Shown here: one piece after another, positions 12,653 to 25,404 of the stretch
Layout: the number at the start of each line of letters is the position of its first letter
Position numbering within the stretch: the stretch's first letter is position 1
Assembly: GCF_000699445.3 (NCBI RefSeq)
Contig: NC_067199.1
Location: forward strand, 29,038,402 to 29,102,401
Reading direction: 5' to 3'
DNA length: 64,000 nt
Origin: Schistosoma haematobium
Taxonomy: Eukaryota; Platyhelminthes; Trematoda; Strigeidida; Schistosomatidae
Translations under genes and position numbers: made by a program
Notes under the pieces: model-generated
What the model was told of the DNA's origin: nothing
Database searches by the model: none
What the model saw: the letters and a program-made list of their open reading frames with translations, nothing else

Positions 12653-12769
12653 CTCTTATTATAAGCTTTTATTTAACCAGTAGACTATTACTATACGATT
12701 TATCATTCTTAAGTTATGTCAGGTTTATTAATTGCAGTCTCCCACAACCACAGTTACTTTTGGCTTGAT

Positions 12770-15700
12770 CTTGTCCTATTCCCGAGAGTTAGAAGGTCTT
12801 CAATCAAAAGAGTTATGAGGCCTCATGGTGAAGGTCAAGTTCCTTCAGAAGTTACGAGGCTGATGCCCTTTCCGACAACCAGAGCAACCATTAATTTAGA
12901 TACATGGAACGCTCGACAATGTGGGAGACCAGAAGAGTGTTCCAAATGGCTGCAGAAATGAAGAGATACAAACTGGAGTTGCTTGGAATCAGTGAAACAC
13001 ACACAGGTTGGAGAATATAGACTAGCTTCAGGAGAGCTGTTGTTATACTCCGGCCATGAAGAAGAAGCTGCACTGATGTTATCCAAACAAGCACAAAAAG
13101 CACTTATAGTATGGGAATCTCACGGACCCAGGATTATCAAAGCCTTCCTCAAAACAAAGAAAGAGGGCATTTCAATGAACGTCATCTAATGCTTTGCGCC
13201 TACCAAGGATTACAATGAAGACATTAAAGATTAAATCTACGATCGAATGCAGTCAATCGTTGAGAAATACCCAACAAATGACTTGGCCATCCTGATGGAA
13301 GAACTATATGCCAAGGCTGGAATGAACAACGACAGACATGAAGACATCATGGGACGACATGGACTGAGAAAAGGAACTAAAATGGTGAGAGATTCGCAAA
13401 CCTATGTGACTTCGACAAACTGGTTATAGGTGGCACCATATTCCCACATAAATGCATACACAAAGCCACATAGATTTCACCGGATCACACTACACAGAAC
13501 TAAATCGACCATATGTGCATTAATAAGAGGTTCAGAAGGATGATGGAGAGCTTAAGGACCAAGAGAGGAGCTGATATAGCCTCAGATCATCACTTCCTGG
13601 TTGCCATGATAAAATTGAAACTTAAGAAGCTCTCGACAACGGGATGGACAACATCACAAAAGTTTAATACAGTCGTTTTTTGGAATACTGATAGACTCGA
13701 TGAATTCAAGATAGTCCTCAGCAATAGGTTCCAGGCCTTTCATGATCTACTCAATGGAGGGGGAACTACCACGGAGAACAACTGGAAAGGGATCAAAGAG
13801 GCAATCACTTCAACATGTCATGAAGATCTGAGCCACTGTTGATACACTGGATAAGATTCAAAACATGAAAAACAAGAAGGCAGCAATCAATACCAGCCGA
13901 ACAAGAGCAGAAAAAGCCAAGGCACAAGCTGAATACACAGAAGTTAACAAACAAGTGAAGAGGAGCATCAGAACCGACAAACGCAAATATGTGGAAGATT
14001 TAGCAACGGCGGCGGAAAAGGCTGCAACAGAAGGAAACATGAGACAGCTGTATGACACAACAAAAAAGCTCGCTGGGAATTATATTAAACCAGAACGATC
14101 GGTAAAAAGCAAGGAAGGAAAAGTAATCACCGACATTGAAGAACAGCAAAACTGGTGTGTAGAACATTTTAAGGAACTCTCAGGTCGACCAGCTCCACTA
14201 AACCCACCCAACACTCAAGTAGCACCCACAGACCTCGCAAGCGATGTTGGTCCACCAAAAATTGAAGAGATCAGAATGGCCATCAGACAAATTAAGAGCG
14301 GCAAAGCAGCAAGACCAGACAACATTCCAGCAGAGGCACTGAAAGCAGACGTAGCAGTAACTGCAAAGATACTCAACATTCTCTTCAGCAAGATTTAGGA
14401 TGAAGAACAAGTACCAACAGACTGGAAAGAAGGACACCTGATCCAGATGCCGAAGAAAAGCGATCTCAGCAAGTGTGATAACTACAGGGGCATCGCTCTT
14501 CTCTCAATACCAGGAAAAATATTCAACAGTGTGTTTTTAAACAGAATGAAGTACTTCATAGACGCCCAACTTCGAGATCAACAGTCTGGATTCCACAAGG
14601 ATCGATCGTGTACCGACCAAATTGCAACACTAAGGAACATTGTGGAACAATTAATTGAGTGGAATTCACCACTCTACATCAACGTCATTGACTACAAGAA
14701 TGCATTTGACAGAGTGGACAGAACAACACTACGGAGGCTTCTTCGACACCACGGCGTGCCTCAGAAGATAGTCAATATCATACGGAATTCCTATGACAGA
14801 TTAAACTGAAGCATCGTGCATGGAGGACACCTGACAGACTCGTTCGAAGTGAAAACTGGTGTCAGGCAAGGTTGCTTACTCTTAACCTTCCTTTTTCTCC
14901 TGGTGATCGACTGTATCATGAAGATCTCAACATGTGGGAGGAAGCATGGATTACAGTGGATAGCTAGGATACACCTGGACGACCTAGACTTCGCAAATGA
15001 TCTGGCTCTTCTATTGCACACGCAACGACAAATGCAGAAGACGACCAGTGTAGCAACAGCCTCAGCAGCAGTGGGCCTCAACACACACAAAGGGAAAAGC
15101 AAGATTCTCCGATACAACACAACATGCACCAATCGAATCACACTTGACGTAGAAGCTTTGGGGGATATAGAACCCTTCACATATCTGGGGAGTATCATTG
15201 ATGAGTACGGTGGATCTGATGCAGATGTGAAGGCGCGGATCGGCAAAGCAAGAGCAGCGTATTTACAACTGAAGAACATCTGGAGCTCAGAGCAACTGTC
15301 AACCAACACCAAGGTCAGAATTTACAATACAAATGTCAAGACAGTTCTACTGTATGGGGCAGAAACCTGGAGAACTACGAAAGCCATCATCCAGAAAATA
15401 CAGGTGTTTATTAACAATTGTCTACGCAAAATACTTCAGATCCATTGGCCGGACACTATTAGCAACAACGTACTGTGGGAGAGAACAAACCAGATCCCAG
15501 TGGAGGAAGAAATCAGGAAGAAGCGCTGGAAGTGGATAGGACACACATTGAGGAAAGCACCCAACTGCGTCACAAGGCAAGCCCTCGCATGGAATCCTCA
15601 AGGTCAAAGGAAAAGAGGAAGACCAAAGAACACATTACGCCGAGAAATGGAGATAGACATGAGAAAAATGAACAAGAATTGGATGGAAATAGAAAGGAAG

Positions 15701-15775
15701 GCCCAGGACAGAGTGGGTAGGAGAATGCTGGTCGGCGGCCTATGCTCCATTGGGAGTGACAGGCGTAAGTATAAG
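12770..15775 (+). mobile_element. RTE-like copy 3 (5'-truncated leader, degenerate endonuclease)
   Basis: It starts with the leader near CGAGAGTTAGAAGGTCTTC and includes a badly decayed endonuclease with several stops and shifts at 12.8-13.8 kb. At 13.83 kb a deletion removes about 27 bases relative to copy 2. From 13834 to 15770 it is the same as copy 2 except for one A. It ends with GTAAGTATAAGTAA. I saw no clear target duplication. Confidence 0.85.
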
Positions 15776-15778
15776 TAA
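12899..15778 (+). pseudogene. Broken endonuclease/RT coding region of RTE copy 3
   Basis: Fragments in several frames: endonuclease pieces at 12983-13429 and 13513-13842, RT pieces at 13865-14398, 14447-14809 and 14816-15778. The stops at 14396-14398 and 14807-14809 are the same as those in copy 2, and the active site is again FANDLAL. The endonuclease part carries its own separate lesions. Confidence 0.85.
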
Positions 15779-16669
15779 TAATGTATAAGACAAATAATAC
15801 ACAAAATTAGATAACCGATATAGTTCTAGGCAGAATACAAAACAAATATGCAGCACGCGTGCAAAAGTAGAAAAGTAGATGACTCACATAACTGAGCTGA
15901 TAGGTATGGGAACTATCTAAATTACAATGACACTTGTTGCGACTTCTTTTGTCCGACCATAGATAGATAGATTTGTATTCATAATAGGCCAGAGGGACTT
16001 GGTATAATCTAACAATATAGAGCATTTACAATTCGCATCATGAAGTTGGTGTCACATGAATCATTGAGGTGATCAGTTATTTTTACGGCTACGTTTATAA
16101 TATGGAATAATCTCTCAAACCCAGTGTCGTAAAATGACATTAATCAGGTGTTGTAGAAAACTATTCACTTGCATTACTTTCCATGTAAAAGGTGCTATGG
16201 CCTGAAAAGTATGTTTTGTGGTACATTTAGACCAAGGATACATAATAACTGAAATTGCAAAATTGTCTAGTACATTTGTATTATATACAAATAAATAGAA
16301 TATTGAGTGGATTGAAAATACATAGGGTCGTTTGATCTATTCTCATTGTGCCATTTATCGCTTACCCTAGTGTAACACGTATCTGAACACAAAGCCATAA
16401 TCTTGAGTTTAAGTGAGGTTGTGTTTTGCTTAAAAGAATGATATATCTTTTCGGTAATCTATGTTGTGTCACTAGGTGGTTTTCATATTTGTGACATCGT
16501 TTAAGTGATTCATCCGAAAATCTTGTTTAAATCCATTTTAGATTGTATTTTTTTATATGAAATTTTAGTTTATTTGGACAAGTGATGTACCGTTACATTT
16601 AGGAGACAGGTAATAAAAATCTTAATATTGCGATTTTCCACTAAATATGATATGATATAGAATATGAAA

Positions 16670-17832
16670 ACCAGGATAGAATAAGACCAGGTAAAAGAGA
16701 AGGGTTGGGTATGGAACCAGCAAAACCATCCAATAGAAAACAATACTGCTAAAAACGCCAACTGGATTAAATAAATAAAAACATTTAGATTCAGTTCTCG
16801 GAGTTGATGGAAGAATTATGATGCCTGAAGAACAGAGAAAATCAAGGCAAAAACTGAATAAACTGAAACAAACAAACAAGTGAACATGAGCAATAAAGCT
16901 GACAAGCAGAAATATATGGAACACCTAGCAACGGCAGTGGGAAATGCTGAAAGAAAAGAAAATAACAAACAACCATATGACACAACGTAAAAACTAACAG
17001 GGAAATATAATAAACCAGAGAGGTTTGTCAAGGACAAAGGATGCAAGCCAATCACTGAGACTCAAGAACAGAGCAAGAGGTGGATAGAACACTTCGGGGA
17101 ACTCTTGAATAGACCTATCTGTTTTATTCTATATATACCATCATTGCAAATGAAGATAGCCAGTGTTGCAGCAGCCTATGTATCAGTAAGCCTCAACATG
17201 CACATGGAAATAAGCAATATCCTTATACACAACACGGATAACAACAACGCTTTCACAGTCGATTGATAAGCAGATGTAAAGGCTATGAATAACAAAACAG
17301 GAACAACATTCCTGTAATTGAAGGACATATGAAAATCAAAACAACTGTCAGCCACTATCAAATACTCGAATTCAAATACAAACTTCAAGATAGTTATTTC
17401 TATTCTACGGAAATGAAACATGAATAACTACTTCAAGCATCAACAAAAAGGTACAAGTGTTTCTAAACAATTGTCCACGCAAGATACTGAATTTCCGTTG
17501 GCTGAATACCATCAGCATCATTCTAGTGTGGAAAAGAACAAACCAGCTTCCAGTTGAAGAGGAAATTGGCAAAATATGTTGGAGGTGGTTAGGATATATA
17601 TTACGGAACTCACTAAACTGCATCATAGGACAAGCGCTTACCTGGAATCCTGATGGGAAACTGCAAAAGGAAGGCGGAAGAACACATTACGTTGTGAATT
17701 GAAATCAGATATGAGAAGAATGACTAGCAACTAGAAAGTGTTGGGAAGGATTGTCCAGAACAGAGTTGGATGGAGAATTCTGGTTGGTGGCCTATGCTCC
17801 TCCTCAAGGGTTAACAAGAATTAGTGAAATAA
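16670..17832 (+). mobile_element. RTE-like copy 4, internally deleted
   Basis: A decayed copy: a leader piece at 16.67-16.83 kb is joined to the region just before the RT, then directly after codons for LLNRP the sequence jumps to a short foreign-looking stretch (ICFILYIPSL) and continues at the late RT part (MKIASVAAA). The C-terminal end [13 protein letters not shown]...WWL-like is recognisable at 17457-17702. The same deletion junction is found in the copies at 26.8 and 31.6 kb. Confidence 0.8.
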
Positions 17833-17965
17833 GTAAGTTTTCACTTTAAAAGGGCTTTTTTCCAAGACGTGTACTACCTATTTCTTATTACTTGAAAACA
17901 ATAGAATTATTTATTTGACAAGTGATAAATGTTGTTAAACTGTTTTTATATAATTTAATACTTAC

Positions 17966-18127
17966 GTCAATGTAAACTGGAAAATTTGGTATGACTACGA
18001 AGTCCATGCTGGGTGAATAAAGAGTGTTTTTATTACCACTCATATTATACCAGCCTGGGAAAGAATACGTTGTTGTCTGTGTTGTATTGCAATCCCCTAA
18101 TATGTAAGTAGTAAATTGTATATCCAT
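17966..18127 (-). CDS. Exon 16: beta-rich segment
   Basis: A 162-nt phase 0-0 exon with acceptor TTTTATAG and donor GTAAGT. It reads MDIQFTTYILGDCNTTQT and ends DFVVIPNFPVYID. The Met is internal and is not a start. It sits about 135 bases beyond the 3' end of an RTE-like copy on the opposite strand. Confidence 0.8.
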
Positions 18128-18129
18128 CT

Positions 18130-19470
18130 ATAAAACGTAAACAACAACACTGAAGTCGAAAGAAACACTTACATAATAACATAAAAACGATTGTCTGAAG
18201 TTGTGAATTAAATGTTTTTTGTATCATAACTATATTACAGTCCTATTAACTAAACCTATGGTTAACAAAATTTGATTAAAGAATATACTTTAATTTATAT
18301 CAGTGAGTGAAATAAGATTTCGTTAACAACATGAGTTAAGAAAAATTCAGAAGCAAATATTATTGTATTATTTATGAACGTATGCTGTTACATATTACTA
18401 CTACCTGATGAACGCTTATGCCTAACTGGAAACTTTCGGGACTCTATTTTATTGATTGACAGATGTACAAATATTAAAATGAGTTTGTTGAGAAGAAGAT
18501 TTTGATGTTTGTATTATTTTCTTTTGTATCATAGCTATAAACGGAAGATACAGAAAAGGATAAACATGAACTTTGTATGTCTCCAGAATACTACTCGTTT
18601 TTACGAAGACTTAAAATGATGTATACTCAAATTTTACCTTTTTTGTGTTTGTGTGATCCAGAAAACTCCTCATAAAAAGCCAGAAAAGCCTCGAAAAACG
18701 CTGAGGAACATCTTATCCAGTTAGCATTCAATAAAAGTTTTGCCAGAAACATCTAGTAAACGAAAAGTCGCATGTAGCATTTCTGATTGGATGATTACCT
18801 ATACTGCTACTACGTTTGGTAACGTTCGTGAAATTTTTGGAAGTATAAGACCTTCTGAAATACGATAAATACCCTAGATTTTCTATACATAAACGAACCA
18901 TTGAGTAAAGCGTTTCTTCCATATTTCGCGCATTTTCTCTCGTGTTTAAGTCTCTGTGTAGATTTAACCTGTGGGTTACTAGAAGAGCATAGGAACCGAA
19001 TCTAGCGTTCAATTAGAAGACTTATCATTTTATATAGCAATAAACTCGATTGATCTCAATCTGATGTTTACGAAATTTGTTTCATTCCTGAATGATACCG
19101 ACAGTTGGGCATAATCCTGCCAACTAGCATTATTTCTGTTCTGCCTTCTTTTAAAAAATGACAACATTTTCAAAAGACTGAAAATATAAAAATGCTCAAA
19201 ATATTCTTCAGCCAATAAGCATTTAGATAGACTGAACTCAATAGTGTAAGACCTAGAATAACCGTTCATTTGTTCAAGCACTCGAATTTCATATTATCTT
19301 GGTAAAAGAAAAACACAAGATGAGAAAATCCAAATATTTAGACCGAAAGGACCAATAGTAATAGAAGCCGAACGTAGTTGAGAAGTCAACAGAAAGAATG
19401 AGTTCAATAAATAAAGGATATTCAGTAATATAGAGTTAATTGTTGCAGTTATATAACTTTTTATTTACTG
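18130..19470. other. Intron with two unexplained minus-strand open stretches
   Basis: Minus-strand frames at 18728-19012 (RLNLHRDLNTRENARNMEET) and 19030-19281 (NRNNASWQDYAQLSVSFRNE) have a protein-like composition but no matching splice phase. They may be remnants of an unknown repeat. Nothing else was seen. Confidence 0.35.
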
Positions 19471-19474
19471 ATTT

Positions 19475-19582
19475 GTTTATTTAAACACATAAACATTGAT
19501 ACAAAGATGCACCATGTATTATATGTGCCGCACTTCGGCATTCGATTTGTGTGAGGGTTGAGACACTGCCCGGGCTCCCAAA
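19475..19582 (+). mobile_element. Short relic of the non-coding retroposon family
   Basis: TTTATTTAAACACATAAACATTGATACAAAG and TTTGTGTGAGGGTTGAGACA-like segments match the start of the 62.42-kb copy up to CTGCCCGGGCTCCC. Confidence 0.65.
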
Positions 19583-19650
19583 CTTATATATATTTATGAA
19601 TTATAGTATATTATCAGACTGGGGATTTGTGGAGATTATGGCAATGTAAA

Positions 19651-19898
19651 TAGTTGGATTCATGAGCTGATCTAAGCTAGACCATCACTGAAAACCTGGA
19701 AGCACTGGATGACGAACCAGTTATCTAGAGGTTAAGCGTTCGAGTGGGAGATTGAAGGTCCTGGGTTTGGGTTCCAGGTGCGGAATCGGAGATTCGCACT
19801 GTAGAGGAGTATCATACTAGGACGAAACGGGGCGTCCAGTGCTTCCAAGTTTTCAGTGGTCATCTAGCATAGATAGACTCGTGAATTCAACTACTAGT
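19651..19898 (+). mobile_element. tRNA-derived SINE with hammerhead remnant, fold-back
   Basis: The segment ACTAGGACGAAACGG followed by CCAGTGCTTCC at 19817-19845 matches the 3' part of the hammerhead core and its flank in schistosome SINEs (stem II, then GAAA). The CUGAUGA half is degenerate (TGTAGAGGAG). Upstream GTTAAGCGTTCGAGTGGG and GGTCCTGGGTTTGGGTTCC resemble tRNA-type pol III boxes. The left end 19651-19711 is an inverted copy of the right end 19832-19898. Confidence 0.75.
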
Positions 19899-19899
19899 A

Positions 19900-20990
19900 C
19901 AGTTTATTACTTTCACTAAATTTATGTATGCATCCCAACGTAAAAATTTTCGTCAGTCACATTATTGGTCTCTAATAAATACCATTGTGTAACTCTTTCT
20001 CAAAACCTTTCTTTTCTGAAAAATCTTTATTCACCACATATTTTGTTCAATTCATATCCATTTTTAATAGGTACGCTTCAGGCACTCAAAATAATAAACA
20101 ACATACTGACGATCATCTATGAGACGCTATAGGTTGCTTAGTTTAGCGAAAACTCAATAAAACTTGGGCAAGCATTTTGTATTTTAGAATCTTTTTTTAA
20201 CTAAGATACAATTTACAGTTGTCAATTCACTAGATCACTTCACTGCATGGTACTAAATTCAGCATAAAAAATAAGTGATGGAGCAGCATTTTTCACTCAA
20301 AAACTGTGAGGGTAAAATTTGGAAAACTGTGACTGTGCAAAAAATCTCATTTGTTCTTCCGCTTAGGTCATAAAAAATATATTGATGAGCTAAATATTAT
20401 TTGGTTATTATTGTGGAATTTCTAGACTACTATTTTACATCTGGAACTATTTCTTTCATTTTGTGGCATCCATGTGATTCATGAAGTAGAAGGAGTTAGC
20501 TAAAAACAAACAATGACGAATATCTTGAGTTTTTAGGGATTTTGAAATCTTTTTCTGTTGAACAATAAATGAAAGACTATCGACGAAAAATAAGTCTGGA
20601 AGTGAGTTCAACAATCTTTAACTTAATGTTACAATTATATCTTACTAACTGATAGAAATTTCTGTAAATACGTAATTCGCAAAATTTCCATCAATTGTCT
20701 CATAATGACTCAGAATTCATTGTTCTTGCATTTTCATACAAATTGAATTCTGTTCTCATTCTTTACTGTTCGATCCTCTTGTCTCTTTGCTGCCAGACAT
20801 TCCGTTCACGAGTAACGTCATATACTACACACCACAAGACTACTTACGACTGAAATACTTAGTTATAATTTTAACATATGTACATTAATATTCAGGTAAC
20901 TTAGTGTAAACCTATTGTTTGAAACACATAATATTAGCAGCTAGCCAGAAAAACTTTGTCAAACCAAGAAGTAATTATGCGACTGACTTA
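19900..20990. other. Intron sequence, nothing recognised
   Basis: Unique-looking AT-rich intron up to exon 15. The next stretch, 21047-22300, is similar. Confidence 0.55.
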
Positions 20991-20991
20991 C

Positions 20992-21046
20992 GAAATAATT
21001 AGCTTCATATGTAGGACACACTGGGCCGAAATCCACTCTCACCAAA
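20992..21046 (-). CDS. Exon 15: 18-codon mini-exon
   Basis: A 55-nt exon with acceptor TTTTCATAG and donor GTAAGT. Only one frame is open: LVRVDFGPVCPTYEANYF. It starts with one base that completes the Ser codon of exon 14 and ends in phase 0, as exon 16 needs. It is too short for ordinary ORF listing and was found by looking for splice signals between exons 14 and 16. Confidence 0.75.
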
Positions 21047-22533
21047 CTATGAAAATAAACAAAAATCTTTTGTTGTCTACTTCGCTTGCATAAAAGAAAA
21101 GAGTAATGCAAGATATTGCGAATTAAATAAAGTTCTGGGGAAAATAATGATAGATTTGAAGATACCGTTTCTTAGCTAAACATTCACTTTTTTTAAGGTA
21201 CTAGTGTGAACAAAGACTGGAAACTTCTCAATACACACTCAATAGTAGCCTATCAGATGATTTATGAAACTAGATAGATAACGAAAACATTTATAAATTC
21301 TTACTTGATTGGTTATTTTGAAAATATTCCACGGTTGTATTAGCATTACTCATGTCCATTCACTTGAATATCTATCTTCTTGAAACTTAGTGGCAATGTC
21401 ACAAATGTACTCTAATCAGTTATTTACTACGTCATTTTCAGTTCTCCAAAATGTAGTTATTCCGCAATAACTTGTTCAGTTAAGATTACATAACAATCAC
21501 ATTTATAGCTGTGGATATATTTTTCATAATTATCAAAATGAAATATCACTGGCTATTATTTATTTCATTGAGAACTAACACAATAACTTACACAGACAGA
21601 TATAATTGTCAAATCCAAAGCTTAATTAGTAAAAGAACAGTATTAAACAGTTTCAAACAATTTTACACATGTAATATGCATGACTAATGAGTAAATCATA
21701 CCATTCTCAATTAGTCAGCTGAAGCTTTCAAGTGGAGCAACTGCTTACCAAAACAAATGCAGTCTTTGATGCCCCAGATTCGTGTCTTGATAATTTCACA
21801 TGCTTCAGTGGCCACAGAGAAGGTAACTAACCATAGATGTTGGTTATACAAACATAATCAGTAGCTTATCTCTAAGCTGTAATTAAAAATTGAGATATTT
21901 TAGTGACCGACTCAATTGGACAGAAAATAGCCAACTGGTACAACACTTTATCCCCAGGTTCTTATTGCTAGTGTGATTTAACTTGACCTATTGACTGACA
22001 ATATAATTAAGAAAACAGACTCCTATATCTGGTTCTGTTTCGCTTTTCCCTGTCATTCACAAAGAATATTGTAAAAGGATAGACACTCAATAATTCAAAA
22101 CGACTTACACCAGTCATTACATCCAAGTGAAGACATTGGAAGTAGTATCACGCTAATAATTATTACGGGGTTTACAGATCATTTTTGTCTGAGCTGATGT
22201 CTAGACTAAAGAAAAGATTGTACATATGCTATCTCTAGGAGAGGAAATACTAGGCGAACAAGTTCAAGGCCTTGACAAAACTTGACAAATGATATTCTGT
22301 GCATTTACTTCACTTTGTATCCCACCTTGCCCATACATCTGGAAGCCATGCTATGGTGGTGATCTCACCTGCCTTACTCCATATGTCCAGATTCAGGACA
22401 AATATGATGAACCAGTTTGAACTATGGTATATAATGTGGCTATTATATCTTATTCTTCTACTGTCCCACTTCGAAATTTCATATAAACTTCCATAATTAA
22501 TGTACTTTAATATCTGATTTATAATCTTATTAG

Positions 22534-23183
22534 GTGATTTGTGGTACCCTACTATTCTTGTATTGTTGGCAGCTATCAACCAATGTGCTTTTAAACCGAG
22601 CAAGATCCTCCAATGAGGTAGGAATCAAGTCAGTTGTTTGTGAAAATAAATTCTCAAATTGTACATCAGTATCTAATTGGTTGATTCTATGCCTACTTAC
22701 ACAGAATTTAGGTCCCAGAGATAAAGCTTCTAGCTGTATTACATCTAGTTCAATATTGGAAAAATTATGTACGAACCGTTTCGTGTCGAAAGGAAACTCT
22801 TTTTCTGGCTTTTGGTTTTCCAAAGTTTTCATTAGTTTTGTTAACGTTTTCTCAGATCTGTTCTCGTAAATTTTTCTAACATAATCCATAAAGATTGACT
22901 GAAGCTCTGGAGGCCGGTTTTTAATGGAATATTGTCTCGGAAGAAGATTCCTTTCTAATTCGCAGATATTCATTTTTAAAGTATCAATTTGATTCGACGC
23001 ATGTCTTTTAAATGTTTTTGCATTAGGATAGATTCGGTTACGACGTAAAGACTTCCAATATATTTTAGGATATCTATTAGATTGTATACAATTATTAGCA
23101 AATTCTAAGCTCGTTTTCGCTTCTGTGAGACGTGCATTAAACTTCAGAAACTCATTAAGTGTCTTAAATGCAACACGGTCCAC
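22534..23183 (-). pseudogene. PLE N-terminal coding fragment
   Basis: About 216 codons open from a non-ATG position. It contains NFSNIELDVIQLEALSLGPK, similar to the segment upstream of the RT in Penelope/Neptune-type proteins. The RT and GIY-YIG domains are missing because the copy ends at 22534. Confidence 0.7.
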
Positions 23184-23449
23184 GCGATTTTAGAATATTA
23201 AAGATTCCCATTGTGAAAATTAGAACTAATGAAAACTTTGGAAAACCAAAAGCCAGAAAAAGAGTTTCCTTTCGACACGAAACGGTTCGTACATAATTTT
23301 TCCAATATTGAACTAGATGTAATACAGCTAGAAGCTTTATCTCTGGGACCTAAATTCTGTGTTAGTAGGCATAGAATCAACCAATTAGATACTGATGTAC
23401 AATTTGAGAATTTATTTTCACAAACAACTGACTTGATTCCTACCTCATT

Positions 23450-23501
23450 CCACCAAAGCCGAGCCGCTGTATAAGTATGAAAGAGGGTGAATAATGTGGG
23501 A

Positions 23502-23540
<39 letters not shown>

Positions 23541-24173
23541 GACAATAATAGTAATAATAATAGTATTAATAATGACAATAATAGTAATGATAATTATTTG
23601 AATCGATTGATTGTTTTTGTTTTTCGGAGCGATAAAAGTAGTTGCCAAAGACATAGAGTTCATCGTATGTGTGTGGGCTGTGATACTGCCCGGGTGCCCA
23701 AACCGAAGCAGGTGGTTTTCTTAGGGGCCACTCCCCGAGCCTTTGACCTAAAGGTCTAACCCACAAGGCAGTGGAGCATCGTAAGGAGATGCAATCCCAT
23801 GGTAGCCGTTGACCAAAGATTGGTTCATACGCCATTTGTTCCCGCAGGATACTGGAGCCCATGTGCACCATTGGTTTGGGATCCGGTTAAAGCGCCGGAC
23901 ATTCGCTTTTCGTCCTCTCATTTTCGTAAACAACACCCCCGCCACGAGAAGGCAATGAGTAGGACTTCCTGGCAGAGGCTGTATACGCGCGGCCGTGTGA
24001 GAGTATTTCGAGAGGAGAGCGGACTCACCCCACTCTCGGCCGTACCAGGGCATTCGGGGCCCTTAGGTTTTTTCTTTCTTTGTATTCCTCTCAATTTTCA
24101 TTGTTTTGTGTGGCGCATATATATTGGCGCTCCTGTACCAATATTCATGTGTCCAAATAAATAAATAAATAAA
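23450..24173 (+). mobile_element. Non-coding retroposon with 12-bp target duplication
   Basis: TCCTACCTCATT occurs at 23438-23449 and 24174-24185 and splits a PLE arm cleanly. The 724-bp insert starts CCACCAAAGCCGAGCCGC, carries an AAT-rich run (23501-23600) and ends with (AAAT)n. Its core (GTGATACTGCCCGGGTGCCC to GGTTAAAGCGCCGGAC) recurs at 62.5-62.8 kb and partly at 19.55 kb. There is no coding frame, so it needs enzymes from another LINE. Confidence 0.85.
23501..23600. repeat. AAT-rich microsatellite inside retroposon
   Basis: An AAT trinucleotide run with GAC and AGT interruptions. It produces an artefactual poly-Asn frame. Confidence 0.9.
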
Positions 24174-24842
24174 TCCTACCTCATTGGAGGATCTTGCTCG
24201 GTTTAAAAGCACATTAGTTGATAGCTGCCAACAATACAAGAATAGTAGGGTACCACAAATCACCTACTAACCAAGCAGCACCGAGACTCTTTATAATCTT
24301 ACTGTTTGTTGTTTATCTAAGCTGAGTTTAGCTTATGAATAGACTTAAAGTAAAACAAGCTCAGTTTATTCCACGACTTTTGTTCACAAACTAAGAGAAA
24401 AATGTTAAGAGCAAGTAGCACTATTTTGGTGTTGTAGGATTTTCTAAAATTTTCACTAATCTTTTGGGTGTGAAGAAATTGTGCGTTACGAAAAATTCAG
24501 AAAGGCATAATAGTTAGTCAGGCTTACGAATAGAATGCAGAAACCAATGTTCATATAGTTTTACTCGAAGTGAATCTCAGAAAATTTTCGAAGTTTCGTG
24601 AGATTAAAATGCACTCAAGTAGGAAAGTAAATAATATTATATATCTATGTACAACAAATCAACTTAATATCACTTGAATTAAAGGGGATCAATCTAAGCA
24701 ACGTACAGACTATCAGATGTCATAAATTGAAAATACGCTTTGACTAAAAACAATCAAAGATCAGTTTCATAGAAAAAAAGTTAGGAAAGTCAAGATTTAC
24801 AGCATTTTAATAAAAAGTCGATAATATTAAGTTACACTTTAC

Positions 24843-25108
24843 CTATCCACATAGGTCATATTAATGGTAAATCCTCTTGGTATCCACACACCCCCACCAT
24901 TCCGCGACAACCACACCCTAGATATATTCAAGGCAATATTGTTATTTAAAAGCCGATTTATCCATTGAGTTATGTATGAGCAACGCTTCTCCTTTGGATA
25001 TGTAACTGCTATTATATCAACCGGTTCTCCAGTGCACATTTTGGTATATACAGATTTGGGATCATCAAAGGGAAAACGATAAAATGTATAGATAGACGGT
25101 ACGATTAC
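24843..25108 (-). CDS. Exon 14: beta-rich segment
   Basis: A 266-nt exon with acceptor AATACAG and donor GTAAAG. It reads VIVPSIYTFYRFPFDDPK, then YPKEKRCSYITQWINRLLNN and GGGVWIPRGFTINMTYVD. It ends with two bases of a Ser codon that exon 15 completes. The three exons 14-16 encode 161 residues between phase-0 introns, close to the size of the other modules. Confidence 0.8.
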
Positions 25109-25404
25109 CTGTATTAGGAAAAAAGACGTATAGAATTGGAATACTGTAAGTAGCATGAAATTTATTGCTCCAGATTCTTCAAAGTTATGAATTTTCATCA
25201 CACAAATGCCTCATTCGTAAATATTTAAAATTTTGACTTTTGAATTATTGGAGAACCCTAGATTTACAAACAATTCTCCACTCAGCCGTCCACATACTAA
25301 GCAATCACAGAAGTATATTTTACTCATATGACATATGTTTAAACAGAATAGAGAACTGCTGCTTTCAGAGATGGTCATTTACTCAATGACTCATACTGAT
25401 TAGG

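Larger units (their letters stand above)
22534..24265. mobile_element. Fold-back Penelope-like element, interrupted by a nested retroposon
   Basis: The minus strand at 22534-23183 encodes the N-terminal PLE region (LEALSLGPKFCVSRH, then LEDLARFKSTLVDSCQQ). The plus strand from 23226 repeats the last about 310 bases of that region in inverted orientation, up to 23449 and again 24186-24265. Both arms stop at the same point (GGTACCACAAATCACCTA). Between the two halves of the right arm lies the retroposon at 23450-24173. Confidence 0.8.

Noticed and set aside
23487..23759. Poly-Asn open frame
   Set aside because: Produced by the AAT microsatellite inside a non-coding retroposon.
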